11,139 nt of DNA from Baffinella frigidus (taxonomy: Eukaryota > Cryptophyceae > Cryptomonadales > Baffinellaceae). The DNA is taken from assembly GCA_026770585.1 (NCBI GenBank), contig MU647156.1, positions 4,064 through 15,202 on the forward strand, given 5' to 3'. A model generated the notes under the pieces. The model was not told the DNA's origin. It did no database searches and saw only the letters and a list, made by a program, of their open reading frames with translations. The position numbers and the translations under genes were made by a program. Every line of letters starts with the position of its first letter. Position 1 is the stretch's first letter. Of this stretch, positions 1 through 6,585 are shown piece by piece.

Positions 1-10
1 GGGGGTTGTG

Positions 11-79
11 GGGGGCCTGAATGTGATCCGAAAGGAAGCATGGCTTTCCTGCAGAACAAGTTCCGGTGTCCGCCTATGT
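11..79 (+). repeat. R1 dispersed repeat, subfamily A, copy 1 (partial)
   Basis: This stretch contains the R1-A signature in order: a GTGATCCGAAAGGAAGCATG block, a CTGCAG, then GTTCCGGTGTCCGCCTATGT. The same series recurs on the + strand at 1945-2102 and on the - strand at 646-781 and 3081-3275. It forms an inverted repeat with 661-735. The usual tail (TTGGGAG followed by CCTAAAGGA units) is missing; the sequence diverges after about position 79. The left boundary is cut by the window edge. No coding role is visible. Confidence 0.75.
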
Positions 80-140
80 AGGACCCACGGTACATGTAGA
101 CAATATGTAGCGACGTAGGGTTGTTCCTACGGAAGTCTAA

Positions 141-193
141 ATCAATTCTTGGTTGATATCCAACCAATGATTCCTTCGTATCCCGCTGTGTGG
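141..193 (+). mobile_element. Partial terminus of a CCACACAGCGG-type MITE
   Basis: The segment ends in CCGCTGTGTGG (183-193), the reverse complement of the CCACACAGCGG terminus shared by the elements at 2847-2998, 6141-6300 and 7238-7400. A subterminal CTTCGTA-like piece also matches that terminus. No matching left terminus is found upstream, so this is a truncated or strongly diverged copy. The left limit is arbitrary. Confidence 0.4.
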
Positions 194-229
194 CCACTAG
201 TAAGACGATCTCCAGTCCGTACAGGGGTA

Positions 230-331
230 CCTCGCTCATAAGAAAGCACCCCCCCCCTAGGACCGTACAGTAGGGATATGCCTATGGCCCTGTGGTGGTC
301 CTAGGGGGGTGGGTGTTTCTTATGATCGAGG
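230..331. mobile_element. 102-bp foldback element with C/G-rich arms
   Basis: The two arms, 230-264 and 297-331, are inverted copies over about 35 bp with only a few mismatches. The outer part is CCTCG-TCATAAGAAA and the inner part is a C-run followed by CCTAGGACC. The loop is about 32 bp. The CCTAGGACC core resembles the CCTAGGACCCTACGG inside the CCACACAGCGG MITEs, so a distant relationship is possible. It may be a small MITE or a palindromic remnant; no target duplication is evident beyond the arms. Confidence 0.65.
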
Positions 332-645
332 AGGAAAGTGCGTTTGTGACATATCGAAACCAACACGGGCACCATGTACTACCTTCTTCCGTGAAGGCCT
401 TGCAAGATCAGGACCTAAAAGTTGGTTCGCATTTGCCAAGTCGCATGGCGCGACGCGGAGAGCGTTTGTCTCCGGGAGAGTGGGGAAACAACCCCGCGTA
501 AAGTCACTCCTGTCATTCTACACGGGGCTGTATCCCCAGAGGGAGGGGCATGCGGCAAGTGTGGCCGACGAGTACCAGCAAATTCTGCCCATCAGTTTTG
601 CACCAGCGAGGGCTACCAATCAATTTTTGAACCAATAAACTGGCT
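332..645. other. No supported feature
   Basis: This stretch lies between the foldback element and the second R1-A copy. Short overlapping open frames of 69-109 codons occur in all three forward frames, but none has recognisable motifs and the codon content is not protein-like. I see no repeat shared with other parts of the window. Confidence 0.5.
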
Positions 646-781
646 GAGGTTCTTCGAGCTCCCAACATAGGCGGACACCGGAACTTGTTCTGCAGAAAAG
701 CCATGCTTCCTTTTGGATCACATCAAGCCCCCCTGTACAGAGGATCGCGGCAGAAACCGGCTAAAAGGTATCCTCAAACGG
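646..781 (-). repeat. R1 subfamily A, copy 2, near full length
   Basis: Read on the - strand this copy runs from the 5' part (CCTTTTAGCCGGTTTCTGCC) through the GATCC-AAAGGAAGCATGG block and CTGCAG to GGTGTCCGCCTATGTTGGGA and a short AACCT tail. It is the inverted partner of 1945-2102 along its full length and of 11-79 over the 3' half. Together with 3081-3275 it defines a consensus body of about 150 bp. The tail of CCTAAAGGA units is short here. Confidence 0.8.
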
Positions 782-839
782 CACTTATTGACACTTACGG
801 GTGTAGCATGCTTGTAGAGCGATCTTTTCACCTTTTTCC

Positions 840-899
840 ACGGAAGGGCGTGTCGTTGGCATATGTTGGGAGAAATTAAAACCTAAAAGACCTAAAGGA
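840..899 (+). repeat. R1 subfamily B, copy 1 (3' half and tail)
   Basis: The stretch carries CGGAAGGGCGTGTCGTTGGC, CATATGTTGGGAGAAATT and a tail of AACCTAAAAGACCTAAAGGA. The same order occurs at 1561-1680 and, inverted, at 2731-2846 and 4005-4044. The 5' half, expected to hold GATCCGAAAGC and CTGCAG, is strongly diverged or replaced here. Confidence 0.75.
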
Positions 900-1367
900 T
901 GCCGCGGGGGGGCTTTAGGCCACAAGGAGAGAGGCCCACATAGTTCCTCGGTTTGCCCCGCTTTCGTAATGACGAGGGGCTTTGTCTGGATTAGGTGGAG
1001 GCTCTCGCGGGTGCCCACCCTCGAGCTGACTAGGGGTTAAATCGTTGAATAACCCTCGATCGCAAAAGTTGACAAATTTGTACCACTACGATACTTTCCC
1101 GACCTTTTTGTACCAGAAATCATTCATCACGACCGGGAGGATTCCTCCCGGTTTTGTGGGCAACGTGATCTTAAGTTGCCAAATATACCCTAAGGTCCAC
1201 TCTTGACCGGTCTGCGGGAAACATTGGGGGAAGAGACGCTGATGCGATCTTAATCCTTGGTGGATCCCCATATGGGTAGTGGCAGTTTCTTGGGTAGGAA
1301 AGTTTTGGTTCTGATCCTCCATACTTTCCTAATCTCGCCTCATTTCTGCGCCGTGCATTTTCAGTTT
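900..1367. other. No supported gene; one 21-bp near-palindrome
   Basis: The only local structure is a near-palindrome at 1132-1152, with 10-bp arms (ACCGGGAGGA and its complement) around one central base, followed by TTTT. A motif AAGTTGACAAATTTGTACC at 1066-1084 recurs in variant form at 5724-5741 and 7966-7984. The reverse frames of 69-78 codons have no recognisable features. Confidence 0.45.
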
Positions 1368-1403
1368 CGAATAAAGTCAATAAGTGTCAATAAGTGTCAA
1401 TAC
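1368..1403 (+). repeat. 10-bp tandem repeat (AATAAGTGTC)
   Basis: About three and a half copies of AATAAGTGTC lie in tandem; the first is diverged. An inverted single relative (TTATTGACACTTA) occurs at 785-797, close to the junction between R1-A copy 2 and R1-B copy 1. This is a microsatellite-scale array. Confidence 0.7.
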
Positions 1404-1560
1404 CTTTTCTCTTAAAGTTCAACCATGGGATACCATGAGCTTCATAAAGGCTGACTTGGGTTCGGTGCGTGGGCGGGCGCGATCCTACTTGGAAGCAATC
1501 AAAACGCACCAAAGCACCAAACACCCCATGAGAACCGCCCTGTATCCCTTCTACACGAGC

Positions 1561-1680
1561 GTCTGCACTGGAGAGCTAAACGCGATCCGAAAGCAAAAAT
1601 GCTTTCTCTGCAGTCCTTTCTACGAAAGGGTGTGTTGTAGGCGTATTTTGGGAGCATTTAAAACCTCGAGGACCTAAAGG
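1561..1680 (+). repeat. R1 subfamily B, copy 2, full-length type
   Basis: The order is CTGCACTGGAGAGCTAAACG, CGATCCGAAAGC, a perfect 7-bp hairpin (GAAAGCA, AAAA loop, TGCTTTC), CTGCAG, TCCTTTCTACGAAAGGGTGT, TTTTGGGAGC, then the tail AACCTCGAGGACCTAAAGGA. It matches 2731-2846 in inverted orientation at roughly 85% by eye over about 118 bp. The pair would bracket a 1.29-kb interval (1561-2846). Subfamily A shares the GATCCGAAAG, CTGCAG and TATGTTGGGAG landmarks, so A and B are related. Confidence 0.85.
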
Positions 1681-1682
1681 AT

Positions 1683-1808
1683 CTCTCTCCCTTAACTTTG
1701 ATGAATCCCGTTGCCCTTAACTATGCTGACTTCCGTACATTGGGGGAAACCTCTACACACCCACCTGTCTCTCTCCCTGAACTTTGCCGACTTGCGTACA
1801 CTGGGGCA
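1683..1808 (+). repeat. Diverged direct duplication
   Basis: Two related stretches follow each other. CTCTCTCCCTTAACTTTG (from about 1684), with a later GCTGACTTCCGTACATTGGG, corresponds to CTCTCTCCCTGAACTTTG (from about 1770) followed directly by CCGACTTGCGTACACTGGGG. The second copy lacks about 27 bp. It looks like an old tandem duplication with no coding content. Confidence 0.55.
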
Positions 1809-1944
1809 ATACATGTATCTGGTTTGACATCTGAGGTATCCGTGGTTGGAGCTCCTGTGAGCTGAACGATGGGATACCATATGGGCCTTCAGCCGACTTG
1901 CTTGATCCTGAGTGTGTGTGCGAGCGCGTTCCTCTTTGAGATAA

Positions 1945-2102
1945 CTCAAACGCCCGATGAGGATACCCTTTAGCCGGTTCTGCCGCGATCTTTCTGCACC
2001 GGGGGGCCTGATGTGATCCGAAAGGAAGCATGGCCTTACTGCAGGATAAGTTCCGGTGTCCGCTTATGTTGGGAGCTCGAAGAACCTAACGGACCTAAAT
2101 GG
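1945..2102 (+). repeat. R1 subfamily A, copy 3, full-length type
   Basis: This is the best forward copy of R1-A. It holds GAGGATACCCTTTAGCCGG, TGCCGCGATC, GGGGCCTGATGTGATCC, GAAAGGAAGCATGG, CTGCAG, AGTTCCGGTGTCCGC, TATGTTGGGAGC and the tail AACCTAACGGACCTAAATGG. It is inverted relative to 646-781, and the similarity spans nearly the whole unit. A second partial unit follows directly at 2103. Confidence 0.85.
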
Positions 2103-2186
2103 CCTTTCTACACAACAAGTTCCGGTGTCCACCTATGTTGGGAGTTAAAAGAACCTAAAGGACCTAACGGAACTACCTAAAGGACC
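2103..2186 (+). repeat. R1 subfamily A, copy 4, 3' half in tandem
   Basis: It begins with CCTTTCTACACAACAAG and continues with TTCCGGTGTCCACCTATGTT, GGGAGTT and a longer tail with three CCTAAAGGA-type units. It sits head-to-tail behind copy 3. The varying number and sequence of tail units between copies resembles the 3' tails of some retroelements, but could also be simple microsatellite slippage. Confidence 0.75.
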
Positions 2187-2476
2187 ACGCAAGGCCCTTC
2201 GAGGATGGTAGCGGGCTGCTTAAGCCCTCTGGTCTCGACGCATCTCTCCCCCTAGCGTGAAGCGGTCGTGTTTGTCAACTTATTAAACCTCGTGTTTTCC
2301 CCGTTATCCCAGGCCCGTTCTTGGAGCCGTTGGGTCACCCTTGGAGCCGTTTTCAATTGAAAATTGACTTTTGAATATCGTTTTGCCCTTGCAAATCGAC
2401 TTTTGAACGTTGCTACAACACGTGTGGAGGGGTCGAATCCGGTGCGTTTTCTTAAGATGCGTTTCCTCATTCGAGG
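2187..2476. other. Unassigned stretch with short direct repeats
   Basis: CTTGGAGCCGTT occurs twice (about 2319 and 2340), and an AAAT-GACTTTTGAA-GTTGC phrase occurs twice (about 2362 and 2394). Part of the latter is seen inverted near 8617-8640. No gene is supported. The 72-codon reverse frame at 2252-2470 is a by-product of this repeat. Confidence 0.4.
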
Positions 2477-2478
2477 TA

Positions 2479-2648
2479 GAGCGCTTGCGGGAAAACTTGG
2501 CCGATTTCAACAAGAAATTTTTCAAAAATCGAGAATTTTGTAACAGGACGTGACATGTTAACGGTCCATCTAAACGATTCTGGTACAAATTCTGGGGGAA
2601 AAAATCTTGAAAACCGGCCAAGTTTTCCAAGTTTTCCCGCAAGCGCTC
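2479..2648. mobile_element. TA-flanked MITE, GAGCGYTTGCGG family, copy 1
   Basis: The arms start GAGCGCTTGCGGGAAAACTT and are inverted copies of each other. The dinucleotide TA lies directly outside both ends (2477-2478 and 2649-2650). The right arm carries a small extra duplication of AAAACTTGG. Weaker complementarity continues inward for several tens of bases. A TA target duplication, short length and no coding capacity fit a non-autonomous Tc1/mariner-like element. The element at 7606-7778 shares the terminus GAGCG-TTGCGG, the TA flanks and nearly the same length. Confidence 0.85.
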
Positions 2649-2653
2649 TATCC

Positions 2654-2692
2654 CTGTAGGCGGACACTGGGAACGTGTTCTGCAGGATGGCT
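2654..2692 (-). repeat. R1 subfamily A fragment
   Basis: The sequence reads TAGGCGGACACTGGGAACGT then GTTCTGCAGGATGGCT, which is the inverted middle part of R1-A (CCTGCAG to GTCCGCCTA). It sits 4 bp beyond the TA-flanked MITE, which suggests that the MITE inserted into or beside an R1 copy. Confidence 0.65.
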
Positions 2693-2730
2693 CGGCTTTA
2701 TTTTAAGCATTGAACCTTGCAGTCCACCTT

Positions 2731-2846
2731 GAGGTCCTTTAGGTTTTCATTTCGCCCAACATATGCCAACGACACGCCCTTCCGTAGAAAGGACTGCAGA
2801 GAAAGCTTTTTTGCTTTCGGATCGCGTTTAGCTCTCCAGTGCAGAG
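2731..2846 (-). repeat. R1 subfamily B, copy 3, inverted partner of 1561-1680
   Basis: Read on the - strand it has CTGCACTGGAGAGCTAAACG, CGATCCGAAAGC, a GAAAGC/GCTTTC hairpin, CTGCAG, CTACGGAAGGGCGTGTCG, CATATGTTGGGCGAAAT and the tail AACCTAAAGGACC. It is probably closer to the ancestral form than 1561-1680 because it agrees with 840-899 in the shared part. It abuts the next MITE exactly at 2847. Confidence 0.85.
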
Positions 2847-2998
2847 CCACACAGCGGGCTACGAAGGGATTTTCGGGTTTCCGTTACCTTATCCGTAGGA
2901 GCCCCCCCATGTCCCTACGGTACATGTTTACCTATCGTGGGGCCTATGAATTATTCCCTAAGGGGTGATTCAAAATTCCTTGGAAGTTCGCTGTGTGG
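2847..2998. mobile_element. CCACACAGCGG MITE, copy 1
   Basis: Termini are CCACACAGCGGGCTACGAAG on the left and, inverted, CCACACAGCGAACTTCCAAG on the right. Internal landmarks GGGATTTTCGGG, TTTCCGTTACCTTATCCGTA and CCCTACGG are shared with 6141-6300 and 7238-7400. Length is 152 bp with no coding capacity. I see no convincing target duplication. The internal ACGG...CGTGGGG hairpin is degraded here relative to the other two copies. Confidence 0.85.
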
Positions 2999-3080
2999 GC
3001 TGAGGAACTCAGCAGAACACCCGCGAAGACCCCCTTGGCAAGGATCTCGGTCTCATCCCGCCATCTGATTGACTCTATTC

Positions 3081-3275
3081 CTTTAGGTCCTTCAGGTTCT
3101 TCGAGATCCCAACATAGGCGGACATCGGAACTTGTTCTGTAGAACGGCCATGCTTCCTTTCGGATCACATCCAGGCCCCCTGCGCTCCGTGACGTCCTGA
3201 GGTGGGTCCCTCATCCCGAGGCGGGCCCGTCGTTCGACTGCCTTACAGGCCCCCCTGTACAGAGGATATCGCAAC
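3081..3275 (-). repeat. R1 subfamily A, copy 5, with a 63-bp insertion
   Basis: Read on the - strand it carries GATCCGAAAGGAAGCATGGC, AAGTTCCGATGTCCGCCTAT, TTGGGATC and a tail of AACCTGAAGGACCTAAAGGA. Compared with 646-781 the body is interrupted at 3183-3245. The interruption is bounded by CAGGCCCCCTG (3172-3182) and CAGGCCCCCCTG (3246-3257), of which the uninterrupted copies have only one. The unit then resumes with TACAGAGGATATCGC. Confidence 0.75.
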
Positions 3276-4004
3276 GCGTCCATCTGAAAGATTCCCGGTG
3301 CACATCCTGGTGTTGTAGGTCCTAAAAGTACGGAATGGCTCCAGCGCCAAGCCAAATCTGAGATGGAATTCTCGGATTTTGCGGATTTTGCGTGGATGTG
3401 AGGAGACCCCGGCAGAGTTGCCAGTGAAGGTCAACCTCCGCCGAGGCGTCTTCCCGCGTGGTGCTCGACTAGGGTTGTTTCTTGAGCATGCACGCCCCAC
3501 TGCCCATGAACCACGCCCGTCAGCGGAGGTAGGGCCCTCAACGCACCGGCGAGCGACCATTTTCTGGGTGTCCACTTTTCCAGGCATGGTAAATTGAATA
3601 GGACGATTACTATGGACTCAGTAATTTTTCTTTTGCTTCCTAATTAAATTTAGCCGAAGGGTCTATTTGCGGGAGTCAGCTTCCACTGTTACTTCTTAAG
3701 TTAACAGAGGTTCCACTTTTGCTTTGAGACGTCCCAATCTCGACTTTTGTCTCGGTGCGCAGCGCTCTTCGAGGCGTCCACCAAGACAAACGTCATCCTC
3801 GCCAGGCCAAGGCGAGTCTAGGATCTTCACCCCGACCCTTCCGGGTTCCGGGGCAACAATCGCGGCTAGCGGCGGGGCAGGATGCCACGCGATAGCAGCA
3901 AAGATGCGGAGGAGGAGGGCCCAAGGGCCACCGACGACGCTAACCATCGCGGGGGCGGGGAGGGCGGCGCACGGCAGTCGAGAAGCAAGAGGAACCTTCT
4001 ATCG
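3276..4004. other. No supported gene
   Basis: The stretch is moderately GC-rich with an AT-rich dip near 3600-3720. It has a short direct repeat CGGATTTTGCGGATTTTGCG at about 3374-3392. Open frames of 72-122 codons exist on both strands (for example + 3379-3597, - 3243-3587 and + 3724-4092). They are mutually overlapping, arginine- and proline-rich, and lack any domain I recognise. I regard them as chance frames in GC-rich DNA. Confidence 0.45.
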
Positions 4005-4044
4005 TCCTTTAGGTCCTTTAGGTTTTAATTTCTCCAACATATGG
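4005..4044 (-). repeat. R1 subfamily B, copy 4 (3' end and tail)
   Basis: On the - strand it reads CCATATGTTGGAGAAATT followed by AAAACCTAAAGGACCTAAAG. This matches the 3' end of 840-899 almost base for base. Only the terminal 40 bp is present, as in a 5'-truncated copy. Confidence 0.75.
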
Positions 4045-4080
4045 AAACTCGTGTCCGTCGTCAGCAGATCTCATCCGGAA

Positions 4081-4217
4081 GAGTATTCATAGAATACGAT
4101 TTCGGGGATCTCCGATCCGATTCCGGTGTATCTTGAGGCTCTAAATGAAGTCTAGATATACGACTGTCTTATTTCTGCCCTCAAGATACACCAAAATCGT
4201 ATTCATTATGAATACTC
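4081..4217. mobile_element. 137-bp foldback MITE (GAGTATTCAT termini)
   Basis: The left arm begins GAGTATTCATAGAATACGAT; the right arm, inverted, begins GAGTATTCATAATGAATACG. A second matching block, GGTGTATCTTGAG (from about 4127) against CTCAAGATACACC (from about 4180), extends the arms. The left arm has about 20 extra bases between the two blocks. No open frame is present and no second copy occurs in the window. No clear target duplication is seen. Confidence 0.8.
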
Positions 4218-4461
4218 GGCGGGATTAGAATTTTAAAAATTTAGATCCATCGTCCTTGCATGCAGCGAGTCTCGCGCGACATTTTGGAAGTTCATGAGAA
4301 CAGTTGAGAGGGGGGAACGAGATGTTAGCGTCGCCGATGGGCTACTCGAGCAGGAGTTGCCGCCCGGCGGCGTGAGCGCGGCAGAACTGCGTTTCTGATC
4401 CCGAACAGTTGAAGGGGAGAACCCGTCAACTGTCGGCGTTCGCAGCTATCCGCAGCTCACC
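4218..4461. other. Unassigned GC-rich stretch with a short direct repeat
   Basis: GAACAGTTGAGAGGGGGGAA (from about 4299) and GAACAGTTGAAGGGGAGAAC (from about 4403) form a near-exact 20-bp direct repeat; the latter also has an inverted GTCAACTGT close by. The segment lies upstream of the weak candidate exon and could hold its leader, but no promoter element is recognisable. Confidence 0.4.
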
Positions 4462-4785
4462 ATGGGCTGCGGGTCCAGCCACGCCAGCTTCCCCTTTGAG
4501 CCGCTGGCGATCACAGGTGCCCCGCCTCCAACAAAACATCCGCCGCCCAGGTCTCCACAGCATCAGCCTGGCGACAACGTGTCGGGGTCACCGTCGCCGA
4601 GGTCCCTGGGGGCGGCTGCTGATCTGGGGTGGGCCCCACACGGCGCCCCACTCCTCGGAAGCCTCCAAGCACAGCGCAGCCGCCGATCCCTGGGGATCTC
4701 CGTAGATTCTCGCGGCGGGTTGACCTCAGCAGGGCTCTTGGCTGGTAGCTCCTTCAAATCAAATGTCGACAGGAACAAACCCTAA
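4462..4785 (+). CDS. Weak candidate exon; N-terminus resembles an N-myristoylation signal
   Basis: This 107-codon frame begins MGCGSS. Glycine 2 with serine at position 6 fits the N-myristoylation pattern, and cysteine 3 could be palmitoylated. Proteins of this type are tethered to membranes. The start lies in CACCATGG, a strong Kozak context. The rest is proline-, serine- and glycine-rich (PPPTKHPPP near residue 22, SPSPRS near 43) with no fold I recognise. The frame runs into the telomere-like block and stops at the first TAA there. It could be the first exon of a truncated gene, but in GC-rich DNA a chance frame of this length is unremarkable. A second frame (+ 4409-4705) overlaps it. Confidence 0.17.
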   Translation: MGCGSSHASFPFEPLAITGAPPPTKHPPPRSPQHQPGDNVSGSPSPRSLGAAADLGWAPHGAPLLGSLQAQRSRRSLGISVDSRGGLTSAGLLAGSSFKSNVDRNKP

Positions 4786-4984
4786 ACCCTAAACCCCAAA
4801 CCCCAAACCCCAATCCCTAAACCCCAAAACTTCAACCCTAAACCCTAACCCCCAACCCCCAAACCCCAAACCCTAAACTCTAAACCCTAAATCCCAAACC
4901 CTAAACCCTAAACCCCACCCTCTAAACCCTAAACCCTAGACCCTAAATCCCAAACCCTAAACCCTAAACCCTAAACCCTAAACC
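4777..4984 (+). repeat. Interstitial telomere-like array, CCCTAAA type
   Basis: About 29 units of a 7-bp repeat occur here, mostly CCCTAAA with variants CCCCAAA, CCCTAGA, TCCTAAA and occasional length slips. The last four units are perfect. On the opposite strand this is TTTAGGG, the telomere repeat of most plants and several algae and alveolates. The degeneracy indicates an old interstitial block rather than a live chromosome end. It is followed by unique DNA and a MITE at 5031. Confidence 0.93.
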
Positions 4985-5030
4985 AGGACGCGGAAGGATT
5001 CCTTCTTTCAGGACGGATTGGACGACCACG

Positions 5031-5183
5031 GTCTAGCTCTGTTCCACTTGATTTCGTCTCATCATCAAAAACATTTAGCGTAGATGGACAGTTGATTTGT
5101 ACTGGAGATCCTCCTTTAAAAACTAATAGTGACGGCTAAATGTTTTCAAGGATGAGACGAAATTAAGTGGAACAGAGCTAGAC
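5031..5183. mobile_element. 153-bp foldback MITE (GTCTAGCTCTG termini)
   Basis: The arms are about 49 bp with only a few differences: GTCTAGCTCTGTTCCACTTG on the left and, inverted, GTCTAGCTCTGTTCCACTTA on the right, continuing through TTTCGTCTCATC to AACATTTAGC. The unpaired centre is about 55 bp. There is one copy in the window and no coding capacity. The high arm identity suggests relatively recent activity. It lies 46 bp after the telomere-like array. Confidence 0.88.
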
Positions 5184-5462
5184 GGTGCCCAAAAGCCACC
5201 GACGTTGAGCAGATCGATCTGGCTGTCTACACTAAATTCCACAGACGATCTGTCGATAGGGCACCAACGAATCCCCTGACGTCATGCGTTCTTCATGGGC
5301 ACCAACGAATCCCCTGACGAGAGGCTAGGAACACGCAAGGCAGTCACGACCGACCGTCTGGCTTCGGCGTCCGTTCACGAGCCTGCCGGCGGGGCTGTTC
5401 CACTAAATTCCACAGACGATCAGGGCTGAGCCTTGAGCCCCTGATGAGGAACAAACGATCGA
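5184..5462. repeat. Two pairs of perfect short direct repeats
   Basis: A perfect 23-bp repeat beginning GGGCACCAACGAATCC is at 5259-5281 and 5297-5319, spaced 38 bp. A perfect 21-bp repeat beginning CACTAAATTCCACAGACG is at 5230-5250 and 5401-5421, spaced 171 bp. These look like recent local duplications, or flanks left by insertion and loss of sequence. No gene is visible. Confidence 0.7.
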
Positions 5463-5599
5463 ATAGGGAAACGGTTTTAATTTAGAACTTTTGGATTCCA
5501 TCAAAATTACTACACGAATGCTTTAACATTACTAGTAAAACTCATTCTGTATAGTAATTTTTATTGCCAGAAAGTTTTATATCAAAACCGTTTTGCTAT
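5463..5599. mobile_element. AAACGGTTTTAATTT MITE, copy 1
   Basis: The left arm is GGGAAACGGTTTTAATTT and continues to TCAAAATTACTACAC. The right arm, inverted, is GCAAAACGGTTTTGATAT and continues to AAAAATTACTATAC. TA lies outside both ends (5464-5465 and 5598-5599), consistent with a TA target. The centre includes TTACTAGTAAAACTCATTCT. The same element occurs in opposite orientation at 9218-9352 and, interrupted, at 10553-10773. Confidence 0.85.
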
Positions 5600-5637
5600 G
5601 CGATCTGGTTCAAACTGATCTGGTTCACTGCCTGGAG

Positions 5638-5791
5638 CTTTATCTCAGAAAAGGGATTCTAAAATCCGTTTTCTTAAGTCAACCCCCCTTCAAATCTGTC
5701 AACTTATGCAACGAGAAAAGAATAAGTTGACGAATTTGTGCAGGAATTGACTTAAGAAAACGGATTTTAGAATTCCCTTTCTGAGATAAAG
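5638..5791. mobile_element. 154-bp near-complete hairpin MITE (CTTTATCTCAG termini)
   Basis: The outer arms of about 45 bp (CTTTATCTCAGAAAAGGGAT through CCGTTTTCTTAAGTCAA) are near-perfect inverted copies. A second inner inverted pair (CAAAT-TGTCAACTTAT against ATAAGTTGACGAATTTG) leaves a loop of only about 15 bp. Nearly the whole element therefore folds into one stem. A transcript would give long double-stranded RNA of the kind processed into small RNAs in many eukaryotes; that is inference. There is one copy in the window. Confidence 0.9.
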
Positions 5792-6140
5792 TTGCCACCA
5801 GCAGCCCGGTGCCGCTACCCCCGAGCTCCGCGTTGCCACCGCTTCTCCTTAAGGAACAATTTTGGGACCCGAATCCCGAAATTGGTCCGTCCATAGGGGT
5901 TCGGGGACGACCCCTTGGTGAGGGGGCCGCTTACAGACGGGCCGGGTACTGTAGTAATTTTCAGGCAAACCGGAGAAATCTCTCTGTATCTCCCGTCAGC
6001 AATTTATCAGCAATTTGTAGGCCCCTAGGGCCTTCCTACCGTAGGGTCCTCCGAATATATAAATTATTCTATTTATTCCCGGATTCTTGTAAGGATCCGG
6101 TACAAGCTGCGACGGGTTGGTGGTGGTGGTGGGCCTCCAA
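5792..6140. other. No supported gene; MITE-like fragment near 6019-6055
   Basis: The forward 122-codon frame at 5809-6177 has no recognisable motif and runs into the neighbouring MITE. A segment GGCCTTCCTACCGTAGGGTC at about 6029-6048 resembles the centre of the CCACACAGCGG MITEs and may be an eroded fragment. A short TGG run lies at 6117-6132. Confidence 0.45.
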
Positions 6141-6300
6141 CCACACAGTGGGCTACCAAGGGATTTTCGGGCGCTGAGATCCCGAGTTTCCGTTACCTTA
6201 TCCGTAGGAACCCCCCTATGTCCCTACGGGTTGCCTTCCGTAGGGTCCTAGGTCTTATCGCTTAAGGGTTATTCAAAACCCCTTGGAAGTCCGCTGAGGG
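6141..6300. mobile_element. CCACACAGCGG MITE, copy 2
   Basis: The left terminus is CCACACAGTGGGCTACCAAG. The right end has GAAGTCCGCTGAGGGG, in which the expected CTGTGTGG is mutated. The internal sequence (GGGATTTTCGGGCGCTGAGA, TTTCCGTTACCTTATCCGTA, AGGGTCCTAGGTCTTATCGC) agrees closely with 7238-7400. A perfect 8-bp internal hairpin CCCTACGG / CCGTAGGG has an 8-base loop. Confidence 0.88.
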
Positions 6301-6585
6301 GGCACGTCCTCTGGCCACACCAATCCGCAAAATCTCTCTTCCCAAGTTGATATGGGCTATCAAGCTACGCGGAACCACTGGGTCGCAACCGACACGTCTT
6401 ATCCACCGATTTCCGCTGGTGGCAAAAGTCATTTTACCCGAGAAACAAATCGATTTTTCTCCAAAAGTGACCGATCTGTGAAGGAATTTGTGAACTGACC
6501 GCAATTCTCGATTTCGATCTAGTCGTTCCGCGTAGGGGTGTGAACCTAAGACCCACACCTCGGACCAATCAGCGTATGAACCCAA
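6301..6585. other. Unassigned stretch ending in a minisatellite-related unit
   Basis: The reverse frame of 109 codons (6262-6591) has no recognised motif and begins and ends inside MITE sequence. At 6534-6585 the DNA contains GTGTGAACCTAAGACCCACA and CCTCGGACCAATCAGCGTAT, which match units at 6724-6785 and the AAATCAGGGTGTG array at 6921-7160. Confidence 0.4.

Noticed and set aside
1132-1156. Rho-independent terminator (10-bp arms then TTTT)
   Set aside because: The arms are separated by a single base so a normal loop cannot form without opening the stem, no gene precedes it, and the DNA looks eukaryotic.
3724-4092. 122-codon forward frame with arginine/proline-rich sequence
   Set aside because: It overlaps a reverse frame (3696-3947) of similar length, has no motif, and its C-terminal part is translated R1-B tail (4005-4044).
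4777-4984. A functional chromosome end
   Set aside because: The repeats are degenerate and followed by several kilobases of other DNA, so it is interstitial.
5809-6177. 122-codon forward frame
   Set aside because: It ends inside the MITE at 6141-6300, has a tryptophan run from a TGG microsatellite, and has no recognisable domain.
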